Origin: Trichoplax adhaerens
Lineage: Eukaryota; Placozoa; Uniplacotomia; Trichoplacea; Trichoplacidae
Direction: 5' to 3'
Assembly: GCF_000150275.1 (NCBI RefSeq)
Contig: NW_002060943.1
Span: 4,422,008-4,486,007, forward strand
Length of the DNA stretch: 64,000 nucleotides
Part shown: positions 42,099 to 55,783 of the stretch, piece by piece
Position numbering within the stretch: the first letter of the stretch is position 1
Layout of the letters: each line of letters starts with the position of its first letter
Notes under the pieces: model-generated
Seen by the model: only the letters and a program-made list of their open reading frames with translations
Told to the model about the DNA's origin: nothing
The model's database searches: none
Position numbers and translations under genes: made by a program

Positions 42099-45000
42099 AT
42101 GATCGGTGGAGCCTCAGCAATGGCCGTTACGGCTGCCGTTGGGTTATGTTATGCTATCTACAAGGCTGTAAAATGGATCCAGTTAAGTACCGACAACGTT
42201 GGTTTAAAAAGGATAATTGAATCTAGTTTAGACGTTTAGCAATCACCTATTGAAATTCAACAAATTGACAAGGCTACTACATGGCCATCATTCCATAAGC
42301 TACTAAAGTAGCCGTTTCCATGCTAATGATTTTATTTCCATTTCTATTGTAGACTTTTTTTTGTAAAGTATCTTTCAGTCAGTTGCAGCATTACATCAAA
42401 AAAAGTGCTTGACTCCTTCCTACCTAGTAAAAGCTGTTGCAATGTTTTACGTACGTTTATCGCTCAGCTCATCCAACTGCATGGATAGAAAGTCTTCTTC
42501 ATCAATGTTCAATGCTCAGTACTGATTATACTCTACGTATACTTCATAAGTGAAGATGAATTGAAATGACTATTTATTGATGGATTTACCAACCCATTCA
42601 ATAGAATCCTGATTAGTATCTCTACATAATTACGACCTCATCGATATTGAGTATTCTCAGTTTGAATGGATTGAATTACTGAATGTACTGCGTAATGCTA
42701 TATTTTAGTGCAAAAATGATATGGTTAACTAAAGTATCTAGTCAGTATTCTACACGCATGCGAATGGTATCCAATTATAATGCAATCGACAAATTGACCA
42801 TTCCATATAGACTAGTACTATCAAATTGACTTAAGACTACTTTGCTTAATCAATTTCCACACGTATTGATATTAGCCTTGAAACCGTCGTCGAACCATTG
42901 ACGTATTACTGTCTTTGCTGGGCTACAGTTTGGAGAAATATGTTCAACATGACGTGCTGTCCATTCTGTACGGCTAGAAATCCAAGCCATGATACAGTAG
43001 AATATGTGACGAGATTGTGAAGATGCATGATTTATTGGTAATCAAATCAAAATTAATTAACGTATACATGACGTGCTTTTCATTCTGTACGTCTAGAATC
43101 CAAACCACGATACAGTAGAATATGTGACGAGATTGTAAAGATGCATGATTTAGAAGCAATCAAATCAAAACTAATTAGCGTATCATAGAAGAATTAGTCA
43201 TTCCATTTATGATGACTGAGCACATTATGTTATCAACAATAAAATAATATTCTATTATGACTCGTAAGTCGTAACTATACAGGTAGCAATTACGTACTTT
43301 TATCGGAAGGCGTACATACGAGTTATCGGATGTACTGCCGTAACTATGAGAAATTAAGGTAGAAGTGATGCCTATTACGGCTCAATTTTTTTCTTTTCAA
43401 AATGAGATCATAATCTACGTTCCAATTACATATTTTTATCTAATGGTGTTTAGTATCTGATTGTAGAACGTAACTATGAGGAATTTGGGTAGAAGAAATC
43501 ACAATGACAGTTAAATTTTACTTTTCAATTGAGATCATGAGCTACGATCGGGTAGGCATTGCGCTACTACACGTTCGTAAAACGATATCGTTATGTACTA
43601 AATTTACCTAAGAACTTCTAAAAGGCTCTACTTCAACAGACGTACCTCTCTAATTTGATATACTTTTCATCAGTTCACTGAGACAAAATTACAAGACTTT
43701 TGAAAGAATTGGTGTTGCTGGGCCTAAGCCACTATTTTTACTAGGCAACGCCCTCGAATTTATGAAGAAACCGAAGGTAACTCTCATTGACAGTCATTTT
43801 TTCTACAGTTACTTATATTAAGAATGGCATAATAGAACGCAAATTGGTATTGTAAAATGCCTTCGATATCTTTTACTTTGATCAAGGTCATAAAGTACCC
43901 TAGAACAGCTAGCTGTTAAGCTGGCTGTTTTACTATAACCTGTTTAAACCTTGTATTCGAGGTACTTTATGATAATAATTATTAATTCATTAATTTGGTG
44001 TATTGCTGTGTGTTTGCACAGAAAATGCATGAAGTGCATGCCGACCTTATTAAAAAGTATGGACGTGTAACGGGGTACGTTATATCTGCCAAAGTTATAG
44101 GATTTCCTACAAATTACTATTAACGTAACTGATATTAGGGTACAGTTATATCTTTCTGTTGAATCTTGATTATGCAGATTGTTTATGGGCGTGAGGGGTC
44201 GCTATCTGTTAACTGATCCAGATATTATTAAAGAAATCACCGTGAAACAATTTTCAAATTTTCTGAATCGATCGGTATACAGTTGCTTGCTTTAGTTACT
44301 TGTATTCTATGCTTACTGTGTACATATTTTGGATTTATATAAAATCAGTTACTAGTGTAATAAATATCGATTTGAATAGTAAATATGTTAAAAGTTATGA
44401 TTTAACAATGTTATACGGCAAATTTTAATGCTTTTTTTGCAACCATCAATTCTGATTATTATTTGCAAAGTTTTGGAGCTTATTCGTTGTTTAATGTTCA
44501 TTGTAGATTACGTTCAATACAGGATTTCGGTTTGATCTTGGCTTATTAATATTACGTGATGATCACTGGAAGAAAGTGCGCAACATCTTGACTCCTAATT
44601 TTACCTCGAACAAGATGAAAAATGTATGATTTTATTCAATGAATGTAGTAACTGATTCCTACCTCTAAAATTTTAATGTTAATGAAACAGATGAGGCCAT
44701 TGTTGGATGATTCTACTAGGATTTTAATGCAGAAACTAGATGAAGCTACTAAAACAGGAGAACCAGTGAATATCTGGGAGTATGTTGCAATATTGTACGG
44801 CTCTCTAATTCAAGATATATAGATTCCTACGATATTAAAATGCTGACGATTGCTTCAGGTGGTTTGGAACTTACACCATGCAAATTATTATGGCGACGGC
44901 TTTTGGTACTGACGTAGATTCTCAAACTAATTCAGATAATATCCTAAATAAGCGTGCTAGTCAGAGTTTGCACCTAAGTCCGTTTGCAGTTATATCAGGT

Positions 45001-47120
45001 ATTGAGTGGCTTTTAATATTATAGCTACGATGTAGACGTACTTGTCTAATGAAGGGTATTTCCTACAAGCTTTTCTTAATATTTTATTGTACTGTACCGT
45101 ACTTCTCATTACAGTCTGTAATCAGCTGTATTTCTAAAGATTAGTTATCGATATTAAATTATCTCTATGTAGAAAGCATTTACTTTGTACTGTATTATGT
45201 TGTCGCAAAGTGACTTTTGCTAACTAATGCTTCTCTTATTTTCATCAGATGACATTCTTTCGTATTTATTGAGAATAGCATTATCAATGACGTTATACAT
45301 TCTTTTATAGAGAAATGCATAGTTTTTATAAATATCATCTATGAACTGATCGTACACAATAAATGTTTATGTAGAGCTACGATAACTTGGCTAACATTTT
45401 AATAAAGTTTAGGTTTAGTTTTGTCTCAGGAGAGACTAGTTGTGTTACTGTTTACCGTGATAATGGAAGATCATCAGTATTAGAGTCGTACTGTAGGTAG
45501 ATATCAGGAGGATAAACCTGCCGGTAGACTCTTAGCCTTTAGTTTTCTACAGCAGTTATAATTTTCCGTGTCGTTACAAATTTATAACATAGGTCTAACA
45601 TCGAATCCTAATTCTCCGCATTTTTTATCCCTATTATAGCGGTATTTTTGCCTGCACTATTTCCACTAATGGTCAGATTGGATCGTTCATTTATTAATGG
45701 TATGGGGTTCATAGATAACTTTGCGGATAAAGTGTTATCCATGCGAAAAAAAGAAGTAGATTCGAAAGTAATTTATAGAATTATTTTACTATATTCTCTT
45801 AGCTGATTAATGTAAATTAATTGCAATGATGGCATTTGTGATACTATATATTACGGTACTGCATTATTGTAGCGTCAGGATATAATGCAAATCATGATTG
45901 ATGCTTCTGATGAGAGTAAAAAAGGTTCCTTGACCCATGATGAAGCTGTTGGGCAGATCATTACTGTATTGTTGGCTGGCTATGAAACGACTAATAACGC
46001 TTTAGGGTATATTGCGTACCTGCTAGCATTGCATCCAGAAGTTCAAGATAAGCTAATAAATGAAATCGAAAGTGCATACAATTCAACGGTTAGATATACT
46101 ACCGGCATTTGGTACAAGATAACATTTTAGGCTAAATTTCGGTGGTTTTGAAGCCCAATTCTTTTAACATAAATTTAAATAGTCTTAATCCATATTATTC
46201 GATAGGATTCCAAGGAAATTGATTACGATATTATTATGTATAAGATGGCGTATCTGGATATGGTGATATCAGAAAGCCTAAGATTATATCCGCCAGTGAT
46301 GTCGTAAATAATTTATCGTATTAGTTAAGTACTAAAATAAGGATTATACTGCTATTAAAGGCCAAAATTTCTCTACAGAATCGGACGAGAAATTAAAGAA
46401 GATTGCGTTATAAAAGGAGTAAAATTTTTGAAAGGTTTGACCATTGGTATACCTGCTTATGCAATGCATAGAGATCCAGAATTTTGGGAAGAGCCTGAGA
46501 AATTTGATCCTGAAAGGTAGCTACATACGTATACTTTATTAAAACTATTTCAATCGATTAGTGGTAGTTAGCTTAAATCTTTTTAATTTTGCTGCTAATA
46601 GAAGCTGCAGAAATTAATAATGCTAAATCTAACAAATTTAAACATATTTCGCTATTTGAATTAAAAAGTCTATTCAATTATTGTACTTAAGAGGATGTTC
46701 ATTTTTAAAAGCGTACCTATGCATGGTAATGTTGATAAATAAATGTTTCTATTTTATGATTCTGTATCAGATTTTCAGAAGAGAGAAAGAATAGCATAAA
46801 TACATATGCATATTTGCCATTCGGTATTGGTCCACGAGCCTGCATTGGTTCTAGATTTGCTTTAATGGAAATAAAACTATGTTTAGTCAAAGTTTTGATG
46901 GCATATCGCTTTGTTACTTGTCCTGAAACACAGGTAGCTTGCAATACCTCTGCATCCCTGAAACATATTTATCTTCTTTTATTTTACACTTGCTTGTAAT
47001 AGCTTTGGCCATTTTGAATTAAACAGTTTTGTTTGCAAACTCTAGATTCCTTTGCAGGTCAAATCTGCAGGATCGCTATCCCCACAAAATGGCATTTATC
47101 TCAAGATTGAAAAAAGATAA
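42099..47120 (+). CDS. Cytochrome P450, CYP3-clan-like
   Basis: Microsomal heme monooxygenase of 495 residues, complete in 13 phase-consistent exons: 42099-42181, 43674-43776, 44022-44074, 44178-44274, 44507-44623, 44691-44779, 44859-44998, 45640-45767, 45873-46088, 46206-46303, 46379-46516, 46771-46933, 47058-47120 (TAA). The N-terminal hydrophobic stretch ([15 protein letters not shown]) is the ER anchor, followed by the proline-rich hinge [23 protein letters not shown] is the C-helix, AGYETT (305-310) the I-helix oxygen-activation site, ESLR (365-368) the ExxR motif, FDPER the PERF-like motif, and [10 protein letters not shown] (438-447) the heme loop with Cys about 445. The ending PETQ...LKIEKR and the overall blocks resemble CYP3A/CYP5. 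All catalytic signatures are present, so it should be active; the substrate is not predictable. Intron 1 is the largest and contains a 119-bp tandem duplication. Confidence 0.97.
42947..43187. repeat. Tandem duplication, 119-bp unit, in P450 intron 1
   Basis: Copies at 42947-43065 and 43066-43187 share ACATGACGTGCT, CATTCTGTACG, GATACAGTAGAATATGTGAC and AAGATGCATGATTTA with few differences. The small open frame on the - strand here is generated by the repeat. Confidence 0.88.
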
Positions 47121-47859
47121 AGCAAAAATACTTTGCTTTGTGGTTGTTAGTTATTCCCTTTGATACGGCATATTTATGTTTTGATCTTTTAAATAAATTA
47201 AATTGAACTTATGATCAGTATTTATGAAGAAATATCTAGAAAAGGACTATTTATAATTCAATATCATGGTTATATTAATATATCTTATTATTGCTATTCG
47301 AAACTATAATGAATGGGTTTATTTACTGCGGTATATGATAGAGTGTAAAGATTATAGAGTTATCGATACTCATGACTGGACCTAACTAATAGTAGTAGCT
47401 CGTATGTCTATAGCATTCATTGCTACTTGTCAGTGTATGAAATGGGACTTTATACTGATAGTGTGTCGGAATCGCGCATTCTCGTACACTGATAAACTGA
47501 TCTACTACTGAAATTAACCAACTTTAAAAAAGTTAATAAATTGCTTTCAATCTTCCCAAATCAGATGAGATGTGCTTGTCTAAATCAAATCAGTCCATCA
47601 CACTATTGAAGTATACTGGGTGTCCTAAACACTACTTTCAGTACAACTTACATGGGCGTTGCCAGTAACACGATAGACTACTTCTTGCTAGCTGTACAGA
47701 CATACAGTAAGGACAGCACTTTTATACAATCTGTTCTTGTATTGTAAGGTAATCCCTCCGAAACTTATGAGCCTGTATCCAACCTGCCAACTGAGATCTT
47801 GGAGTTTTTTGTAGTTTAATGCTATAATTGCGTAACATTTGAATGGATACTCTTTGGCG
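47121..47859. other. Short intergenic region upstream of hydrolase A
   Basis: Separates the P450 stop from hydrolase A. Its right part (from about 47630) is homologous to 52240-52446 upstream of hydrolase B, so it lies inside the A/B segmental duplication and probably carries the promoter. Confidence 0.55.
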
Positions 47860-50800
47860 ATGCATTCTGGAAACTTATCGCGATTTCTACCAAGGTTAAG
47901 CAAAAGTTCGAAAATAAGTGATATTCGTAGGTACTTACCAGCCGTATTACAATTTAATGCTAAACATCTCGTTGGATTAGCAGCTACTAAAAGTCAAAAT
48001 TTTGATTTACCGACGCCCTTCGATCCGGAGGTAAAATTTGTCGACGTTGAGACTGGTAATTTAAATGTTAGCAGTGTGGATCATATTAGAGCAGGCTACA
48101 CTGATGAAAATCCTAATGGGTCACCAACTGTCATTACGGTGCATGGATGTCCAGGTATGCTCAATTCCTGCACAAACTATTAGTCGTAGAATAGCAATTT
48201 TGTTTATAAAATCGTTTGCAAACATAATGTACTATTACAGTTAACGCTATTGCCTTTCTGGGCTCTGGTTTATAAACTCAAAGTACGAGCGTGTTAATAG
48301 TGCAGAGCGAAGCAACATGTAGTTTTGATCGATTGGTAGATTTTTTTAACTGTAGAGCTCGTTATGTTGTAAATTTGCACATCATATAGCATAGTAATTA
48401 TTCTAAATTATAACTTTTTATGATATGCAAAGTAGTCTAGATCAAAGTATTGAGGAAACTATTTACTTGTGATTTCACTCGATGAAGTGTATTGTACGTA
48501 TTCCTACTCTTGATATTCCTTCTCATGTTTAAATTGATAGCCTTATGAAATAAAGGCCTGACAAAGAAACTGCAGTGAAATGATACTCGTATATCTCGAT
48601 CATAATATCAGTATGTGGCAATACCTATTCGATAGTAATTTGATCGCTCAGATTGCCTTGAGATTTTGTAAGCATAGTTGTAGTTTATGGTAGTTCGCAA
48701 AAATGGACAATGTCCATTAGTTTAAAATACTATATTAAATCGATAACTGTGGAAGATATCCAGCTATGATTAGACGATGGTAACAACGACAACACACGTT
48801 TGCATACGATTGCTCTGTGATATACTGTAGATATCCTGGAAATACTGTGGTACAATACTAAAATATGGACTGCATACTTGTTTGATAAGACTATGATAAA
48901 CTAACATGATAAAGCAGTATTACGGTAAACACATTCGTTTCCAATACTTGATAGCATAATAACATTGACGCTGATATATCTACCATAGTTGGAGTTGGAT
49001 GTCCACAGTTTGATAGTAATTGCTCATTTGTATAATCAGTCATCGTGATGAAATGTTAACATTGAGATATGATCACTACTCTAAATTGCAGAAAACTACT
49101 TACTGTTTGCACAGTAATAAAGTTAGGTGACTGATGCCTAATTCCGGAGTTATTATAATTAATTAACGTACAAAATCATAGTGCTCTCAGAAATTTCTTT
49201 TTTGATAAATAATAACTGATCTCAACTTAATAACTAAATAATGATAGATTTATTGACGGACTATGCCCGTCCGATCGTCAGTTACAATAATCTCACAGTA
49301 TTTCCAAGTGGTCATAATCAAATAGCGCTCGTTAAAACCGCTAATACTCGGTTATTGAGTGTTAGACTATTGCGCTGTAAATTACTATATTCTTTAATTA
49401 TGCCCTATTTCAGCCTGTTGAGTTACAACAACATCCGTTTTTATACTCGTTCTGAATAAAGCGCCTTGTACAGTGCTCCTTACAAGGTATAGACTGTGCT
49501 TGTATTAATTTCATTCGTATGCTAAATATAAAGCTGCTGTCAACTATAAGTATATCATTTCTATTGTATACTGTAACTTAATCTGCGCGCTTAGGAAATC
49601 CATCCACGTCCTTAGATTCTATCAGTAACAGTGAAATTTTACAGACATTGGCTATTGTAACGAGTGCTTTTACGTTGTATGAATACGTCGCAACTATCTT
49701 GAATACTCATCCAAATAGTGGTGTATCCTGAACTTTGCAGGATAACGCAACCGATTTGCAATTATGTTATTTCTACAATTTTGGGGATATTTTTCCAATT
49801 TCGATAACATATTTTCCTTCACATTTCATCGTTCCATGATTAAGGAAGCCACTATGATTTTCGTTACTTGGCTACACCTTTGCGTGATGCTGGCGTTAGG
49901 ATAATACGGATTAATTTACCAGGATTTGGTCCTACTCCTAAACCATATGATTTTACATATACGCCTGTTAATAAAGCTAACTTTGTTGGCAATTTATTAA
50001 ACAATATTGGGATCAATAGAGTTGGCATGGCAGTTGGACATAGTATGGGATGTGCTTGTGTAACCTCTTTAGTTAGTACACATCCAAATTTGGTTGCATC
50101 TTATGCTCTACTAGCTAGTTGTGGAACTAGGCCTCATTTTGGACTAAGACCGTATATGTGTAGGTATCTGATTTGGTGAAATGATCTATCTATTTTCAAT
50201 CAACCTTATAGACACTATATTTGAAATATTGTCTCAATTCTTTTCATGTCATAAAATCAACAACAATTTAGATAATTTAACATATTCATATCAATATTAA
50301 ATTATTGTAATCTACCTTAGCCCTTAGTCACTTATAGGATATTTATCTACCGTTAATTGATATTTGCACTTATGATTAGGGATTCAAGCTACAGCAAAAC
50401 TATTGAATACTTTCGTTTCTAATATTAATCGGTGCTGAGCTTGAGACCTGCAATCGAAAATTATATATAACATATATATTATTATTAGCTTTTTCATCTG
50501 CTTACAAAGTGGCCTGTAATATGTACCTACGCAAGACTACCATTATGTAATGAACTATATCATTTCTATTTCATATTACAGCTGACAAGATGCCTCATGT
50601 CACATACGATTTGACAACTGGAATATCTCGTCAACTAGTATTTCATAACAGTGGTCACTACCCTCAAAAATTTCATGCAAATCATATTGGAAAAGCAATG
50701 TTAGATATTCTGAATAAAATAGACGGCACTAAAGTAAGTATGCAAAGACCTTTAATCAGTGCACATTAGATATAAGTTATGAAAGATGGATAAATATCTA

Positions 50801-51870
50801 AAGCTATATATTGCGTGCTTACAAATTTACGGTGGTAAATTGATATTTAGTAATGTAAATGTCGGATAAAATTATTGAAATTATAAATAATTTTTTTAAT
50901 TTATAGCAGCGTGATCAATAAAACCCATAACCTCTCTGAACGTTTCGTACAACTATACGAGCATGTATTGCAGGAATGGTGAACTAAGCTTAAATACTTT
51001 ATTAAAGTTTCGGCTTTCAGTTTGCTATTCGGCTCGCAATGAAACGCTAACTGACTGATGAACGTCGAGTTGCGGACATATTCGTAAATTAAAGACTTCC
51101 CAATTGCTGATTGACATAATATTGACAATACAAATCGGTACGCACCTAAATATCAAATCATATTGTACTCTATTGACTTAAAATTTTGCTAAATTTCCAT
51201 AGAATTTCTACTAGTTTCGCTAGTTCTAATTTTATTTAAATAATTTAGAAGATCGTTGTTATATAATAATAAAGTTTAACACGGACTTAAAATCCATAAA
51301 CACGGTGATATAATATCTCATTAAACGACTAGACACGCTATGTATGATATTCTGGAGAATGTGCGCATACACGGGCGTATACTGTGTATGCGTGGAATAT
51401 AATCTGCAATGATATTTATGTATATGTCAACAAATCTAAATAAACATCTACAGATTATATCAACACTTGCATATACGCGTACTTGTAGAATAGAAAAAAA
51501 GCTGAAGGTTGAAATAGTATGGAAATATGCTAGAACTACTGGATCTAAACTTGCAGTACTACCTATTAGCGTTTAATAGCTACCAGCTATACTTTAGCTG
51601 TAGTATATACGTAACTATCATACTAGTATAGTACCGTAGTAAACAGTCTTTGTGATTTTATTTCCGATCTACGAAGTGCAAGTCTAAATGTATTGCTGTA
51701 CTCGCATCGATTTAGCTCTAGATTTTCCTTCTTTGAAATAGAAGGAATTAGGTCGTTTGGTTAATTTAGCAGAGGAGTTCAGTATTAAAGAGTTATGACC
51801 GTGTTCTGGGCACCAGTAGTAGTTTAGTCAGCACCGCACCGACGTTATCCGAAATCATCAAAATCTAAAG
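47640..51870 (+). repeat. Segmental duplication unit A (with unit B at about 52240-56790)
   Basis: Exons, introns and both flanks of hydrolase A align with those of hydrolase B in order. Matching landmarks include GGACAGCACTTTTAT upstream of each start, intron segments around 48220-48680/52800-53230, and flank segments around 51290-51650/56210-56560. The unit repeats with an offset of about 4.5-4.9 kb, direct orientation. Confidence 0.85.
47860..50769 (+). pseudogene. Alpha/beta hydrolase A, exon-3-deleted copy
   Basis: Tandem paralog of hydrolase B. Recognisable exons: 47860-48154, 49845-50159 and 50582-50769. Exon 1 codes for a Ser/Arg/Lys-rich N-terminus (possible mitochondrial presequence) and HGCPG at the oxyanion site. 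Exon 2 codes for LATPLRDAGVRIIRINLPGF and the nucleophile elbow GHSMGC. The last exon codes for SRQLVFHNSGHYPQKFHA with the expected catalytic His. The exon equivalent to B 54768-55091 is reduced to about 13 codons at 50380-50420, followed by sequence matching B intron DNA near 55430, so about 630 bp including the predicted catalytic Asp was deleted. Because the introns are all phase 1, splicing exon 2 to the last exon keeps frame and would give a shortened protein. Either pseudogene or an altered-function product; the former seems likelier. Confidence 0.75.
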
Positions 51871-52446
51871 AGATATGTTATTATCTGAATCAAACCAATC
51901 TGTCGTCAGCCTTACTCTTAATCTTAGCAAATTTTCCCTTCATAATATTTTCTTATATATTCGTAACAGTGATTCTGACTATTCATTATGGTATTAATTT
52001 AATTTAAATTGCAACCGTCTAGTAATTGACTGATTAGGAGTACGAAGTATAATTTAGCCGTGATTCCATTTTGGCATAAATAATTAACATAAACATAACA
52101 CATAGTTACTGTATAGCTATGATATATAAGCATGTTGCCATGAAATTTCTTTAAACGCGGAAAATTTTTATTTTAATACTCTTATAAATTAATCCATCTA
52201 ACTATTATATTGCATATCCTGTCAATATGATGTAAATTGGTATGCAACTTACATAGGCGTTGTCACTAAGTTGATTTTACTACTTCTTTCAGACAGTACA
52301 GACATAAGGACAGCACTTTTATGCAGTCTATTCTCGGCATTGTAAGCTAAGTTCTACGAAGTTTATAAGCCTGTATCTAACCTGCCAACTGAGATCTTGG
52401 AGGTTTTCGTACATTATTAATTTTATAGTTGCATAAGATTGAACGA
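50770..52446. other. Intergenic between hydrolases A and B
   Basis: The left part, to about 51870, is the 3' flank of the duplicated unit and matches 55784-56790. It includes a 60-bp block (51398-51457) identical to 56329-56388. The right part, from about 52240, is the duplicated 5' flank of B. Confidence 0.6.
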
Positions 52447-55400
52447 ATGCCATACTCTTTAACGATGTATTCTAGAAACTTATCGCGATTTCTGCTAAGA
52501 CTAAGCAAAAGTTCGAAAATAAGTGATATTCGCAGATACTTAACTGCTATATTACAATCTAATGTAGAACATCTCGTTGGATCAGCAGCTACTCACAACC
52601 GATCAGCTACTAAAAGTCCAATTTTTGATCTTCCTGCACCTTTCGATCCGGAGGTAAAGTTTGTTAACGTTGAGACTGACAATTTAAATGTTAGCAGTGT
52701 GGATCATATTAGAGCAGGTTACACTGATGAAAACCCGAACGGGTCACCCACTGTCATTGCCGTCCATGGATGTCCAGGTAGCTTAAATGTTAATTGGTAA
52801 AATTATTACGGTTAACTTTATTGCCTGCTGGGCTCTGGTATATTAATAGTGCAGGCGAAGGAAACAATATATAGCTTTGATTAAGAAATTTTGTTAACTG
52901 CAGAGCTCTTTATATTGTAAAGTTACACAGCGCATATCACAGTAGTTATTCTAAATTATAATTTTTAATATGCAAAGCAGTCTAGATAAATATGATAAGA
53001 AATTTAGTTGGAGTATATTATGATTTCATTCGGTACAGTTTACGTATTCAGACTATATTCCACGTACGCCTACCTATTCTGCTATTCTTTCTAATATTTA
53101 AATTGGAAATCCTATGAACGTAAGGCCTGGTATGGAAACTACAGTAAAATGATACTCGTATATCTCGGTCATAATATCAGTAAATAGCAGTACTCGATAG
53201 TAGTTGGATCGCTCAGATTGTTGTAGTGCTTGGGTTTTACAACTCCTTACCGTACTTCAATTACTACTATAATTAGCTCAAGCTACTACAATTGTCAAAA
53301 GATTTTGTAAGCATAGTAGGTCTGATAGTAATTGCTCATTTATATAATCAGCCATTTGATGAAATGTTAGCATTGTGATATGATCACTACTCTAAGTTGC
53401 AGAAAACTACTCACTATATGGACAGTAACGAAGTTTCGGTAGCTAGGGCCTAATTTTAGAGTACTATATAATCAAAATGCAAAGTTATAGTGTACTCGGA
53501 ATTTAGCTTTTGACAAGTGACAACTGATCTCAACTTATTGCCAAATTTCATTAACGGACTATTCCCGTCCGATCATACGCTACAATAACTTCGCGGTATT
53601 TCTAAATAGCCATACTCAAGTGATGCTATTGAAACATTAAGTAGAATGTTAACGAATGCTAGCTAGCGTGCTATAAATTACATATAGCCTGTAATTATGC
53701 CCTAATCATGTAGGGTTATATAGACTTCCGTTTTTATGCTCGTTCTGAATAAAATACCTTATACAGCTTTCTGTGCAAGATATACACCGTGCTTGTATTA
53801 ATAATTCGTATGCTAAATATAAAGCTGCTATCCACTATACGTATATCGTTTTACATTTTATACCTTAGTCTGTACGCTTACGAAGTCCACCCTCCTCTTT
53901 AGGTTCTATTTACGTAATAGCGAAATATTATGGGCGTTAGCTAATCTAATTAGTACTTTTACTGCATTGTACAAATACATCGCATCTAAATTTAGCGATG
54001 ATACAATAAGTACCTAACGATATCGCTGTAGTACAATATTGACTAATAAAAATTATTGACCATTAATATTTCATCCAAACAGTAGAGTATACTGAGTTTA
54101 CAGGATATGGCAATCGATCATTAATAACCAATTTATTCCTATGTTTTATCTGATAATTTTCCGATTTTAGTAACATATTTTCCTTTACATTTTGTTGTTC
54201 TATGGTTAAGGGAGCCACTTTGATTTTCGTTACTTGGCTACACCTTTGCGCGATGCCAACGTTAGGATAATACGGATTAATTTACCTGGATTTGGTCCTA
54301 CTCCTAAACCATATGATTTTATATATAACGCAACTAATAAAGCTAACTTTGTTGGCAATTTATTAAACAAGATTGGCATAAATAAAGTTGGTATGGCAAT
54401 TGGACATAGCTTAGGATGTACTTGCGTTACGTCTTTAGTTAGCACTCACCCAAATTTAGTAGCATCTTATGCTCTACTGGCTAGTTGCGGAACTAGGCCT
54501 AATATCGGAATGAGGCCGTATATGTGTAAGTATCTGATTTGGTGAAAAATGATCTATCTATTTTCAATCAATCTTATGGATACTATACTTGAAATATTGT
54601 TTCAATACTTTATGTGGAATAATACTGATAAAAATTGAAATGACTTAACATAGGCTATCAATCGCGTATACATATACAGTATATATTTAATTATTGTAAT
54701 CTAGTTTAGCTCTTAGCCTATTGTTGGGTATTTATCTATCGTCAATTGATAAAAGTACTATAATTAGGGACTCGAGCTACGGCAAAAGTATTGGATGTAC
54801 CGCTGCTTGGAAGTTTATCATCTGTTATTGTGAATAGAAGATATGCAAAGTACGGATTTAACGTAGCTAAAACGGTTAAAGATGAAATAGATAATAGTCA
54901 TCGACTATGTGCGAATGTAGATTTTAATATGAATACCAAATGTCTTGAATTAATGGGTGATAAGAAGATTCCAGTATTGCTAGGCTTTTCAATTGATGAT
55001 AAGTTAATAGAGCACGAAATCTTTAATGAAATATCGTTATGCCTGGGCATGCGAACTCTTGATGAAATGGATGGTCTAGAGGAAGCTCAAAGTAATTACA
55101 ACATTTATGATTCTAGTCAGCTGTATAATATTTGTAACGGATGAACTATACGATTCTATCAAAAGTTGCTTTTATTACTAGCCTGCTAGATGATACAAAC
55201 AGTATAGCGCAATGTAGATTTAGAATTATATTAACATGACGTCAACAAGGACCGTGGCTATTTTACGTTATCAGATTTACTTAATGCGAGGTATTACTAT
55301 ATCGAATCAATCCTATGTAAAACGTAAAATTTTATACGTTGTTTTAGAAAGAGCTAAAATAATATATGACTTAGTATCATCGTAATAATATGTATCGCTA

Positions 55401-55783
55401 AGTATGTTCCTTTTTCGTATTGACAGTTACTGCTTTTGTTCTTGACATTACTCCGTGCTGAACTTACTATCTGCTATCCAAAATTATTTATTTACTTTTT
55501 TCATCTACCAGTAAAACCGAACCGCAATATGTATCCGTGTAAGGCTAGCATTATATAATGAACTATATCACTTTTATTGCACGTTATAGCTGATAAGATG
55601 CCTCATATCAGATACGATTTAACAACTGGAATGTCTCGTCAACTAGTTTTCCAAAAAGGTGGTCACTACCTTCAAAAATTTCATGCAAATTATATTGGAA
55701 AAGCAATGTTAGATATTCTGAATAAATTGGAAGCAGTTAAAGTAAGTATGCAAAGACCTTTTATCATTGTATATTGCATATAA
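52447..55783 (+). CDS. Alpha/beta hydrolase B (DUF1057-like)
   Basis: Predicted 387-residue serine hydrolase in four exons: 52447-52777, 54211-54525, 54768-55091, 55590-55783, all junctions phase 1. The start is the ATG at 52447; an upstream in-frame TTG is ignored. The N-terminus is Ser/Arg/Lys-rich without acidic residues, compatible with mitochondrial targeting. HGCPG is the oxyanion loop, IRINLPGFGPTPKPYDF the following strand, GHSLGC the nucleophile elbow (Ser about 177), and STHPNLVASYALLASCGTRP the helix-strand after it. LLGFSIDDKLIEHEIF probably carries the catalytic Asp, and GGHYLQKFHA the His. The pattern resembles alpha/beta hydrolases of the DUF1057 type known from nematodes; that assignment is from memory. 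Substrate unknown. Central member of a three-gene tandem array. The last ~10 codons after the conserved ILNKLE are less certain. Confidence 0.88.
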
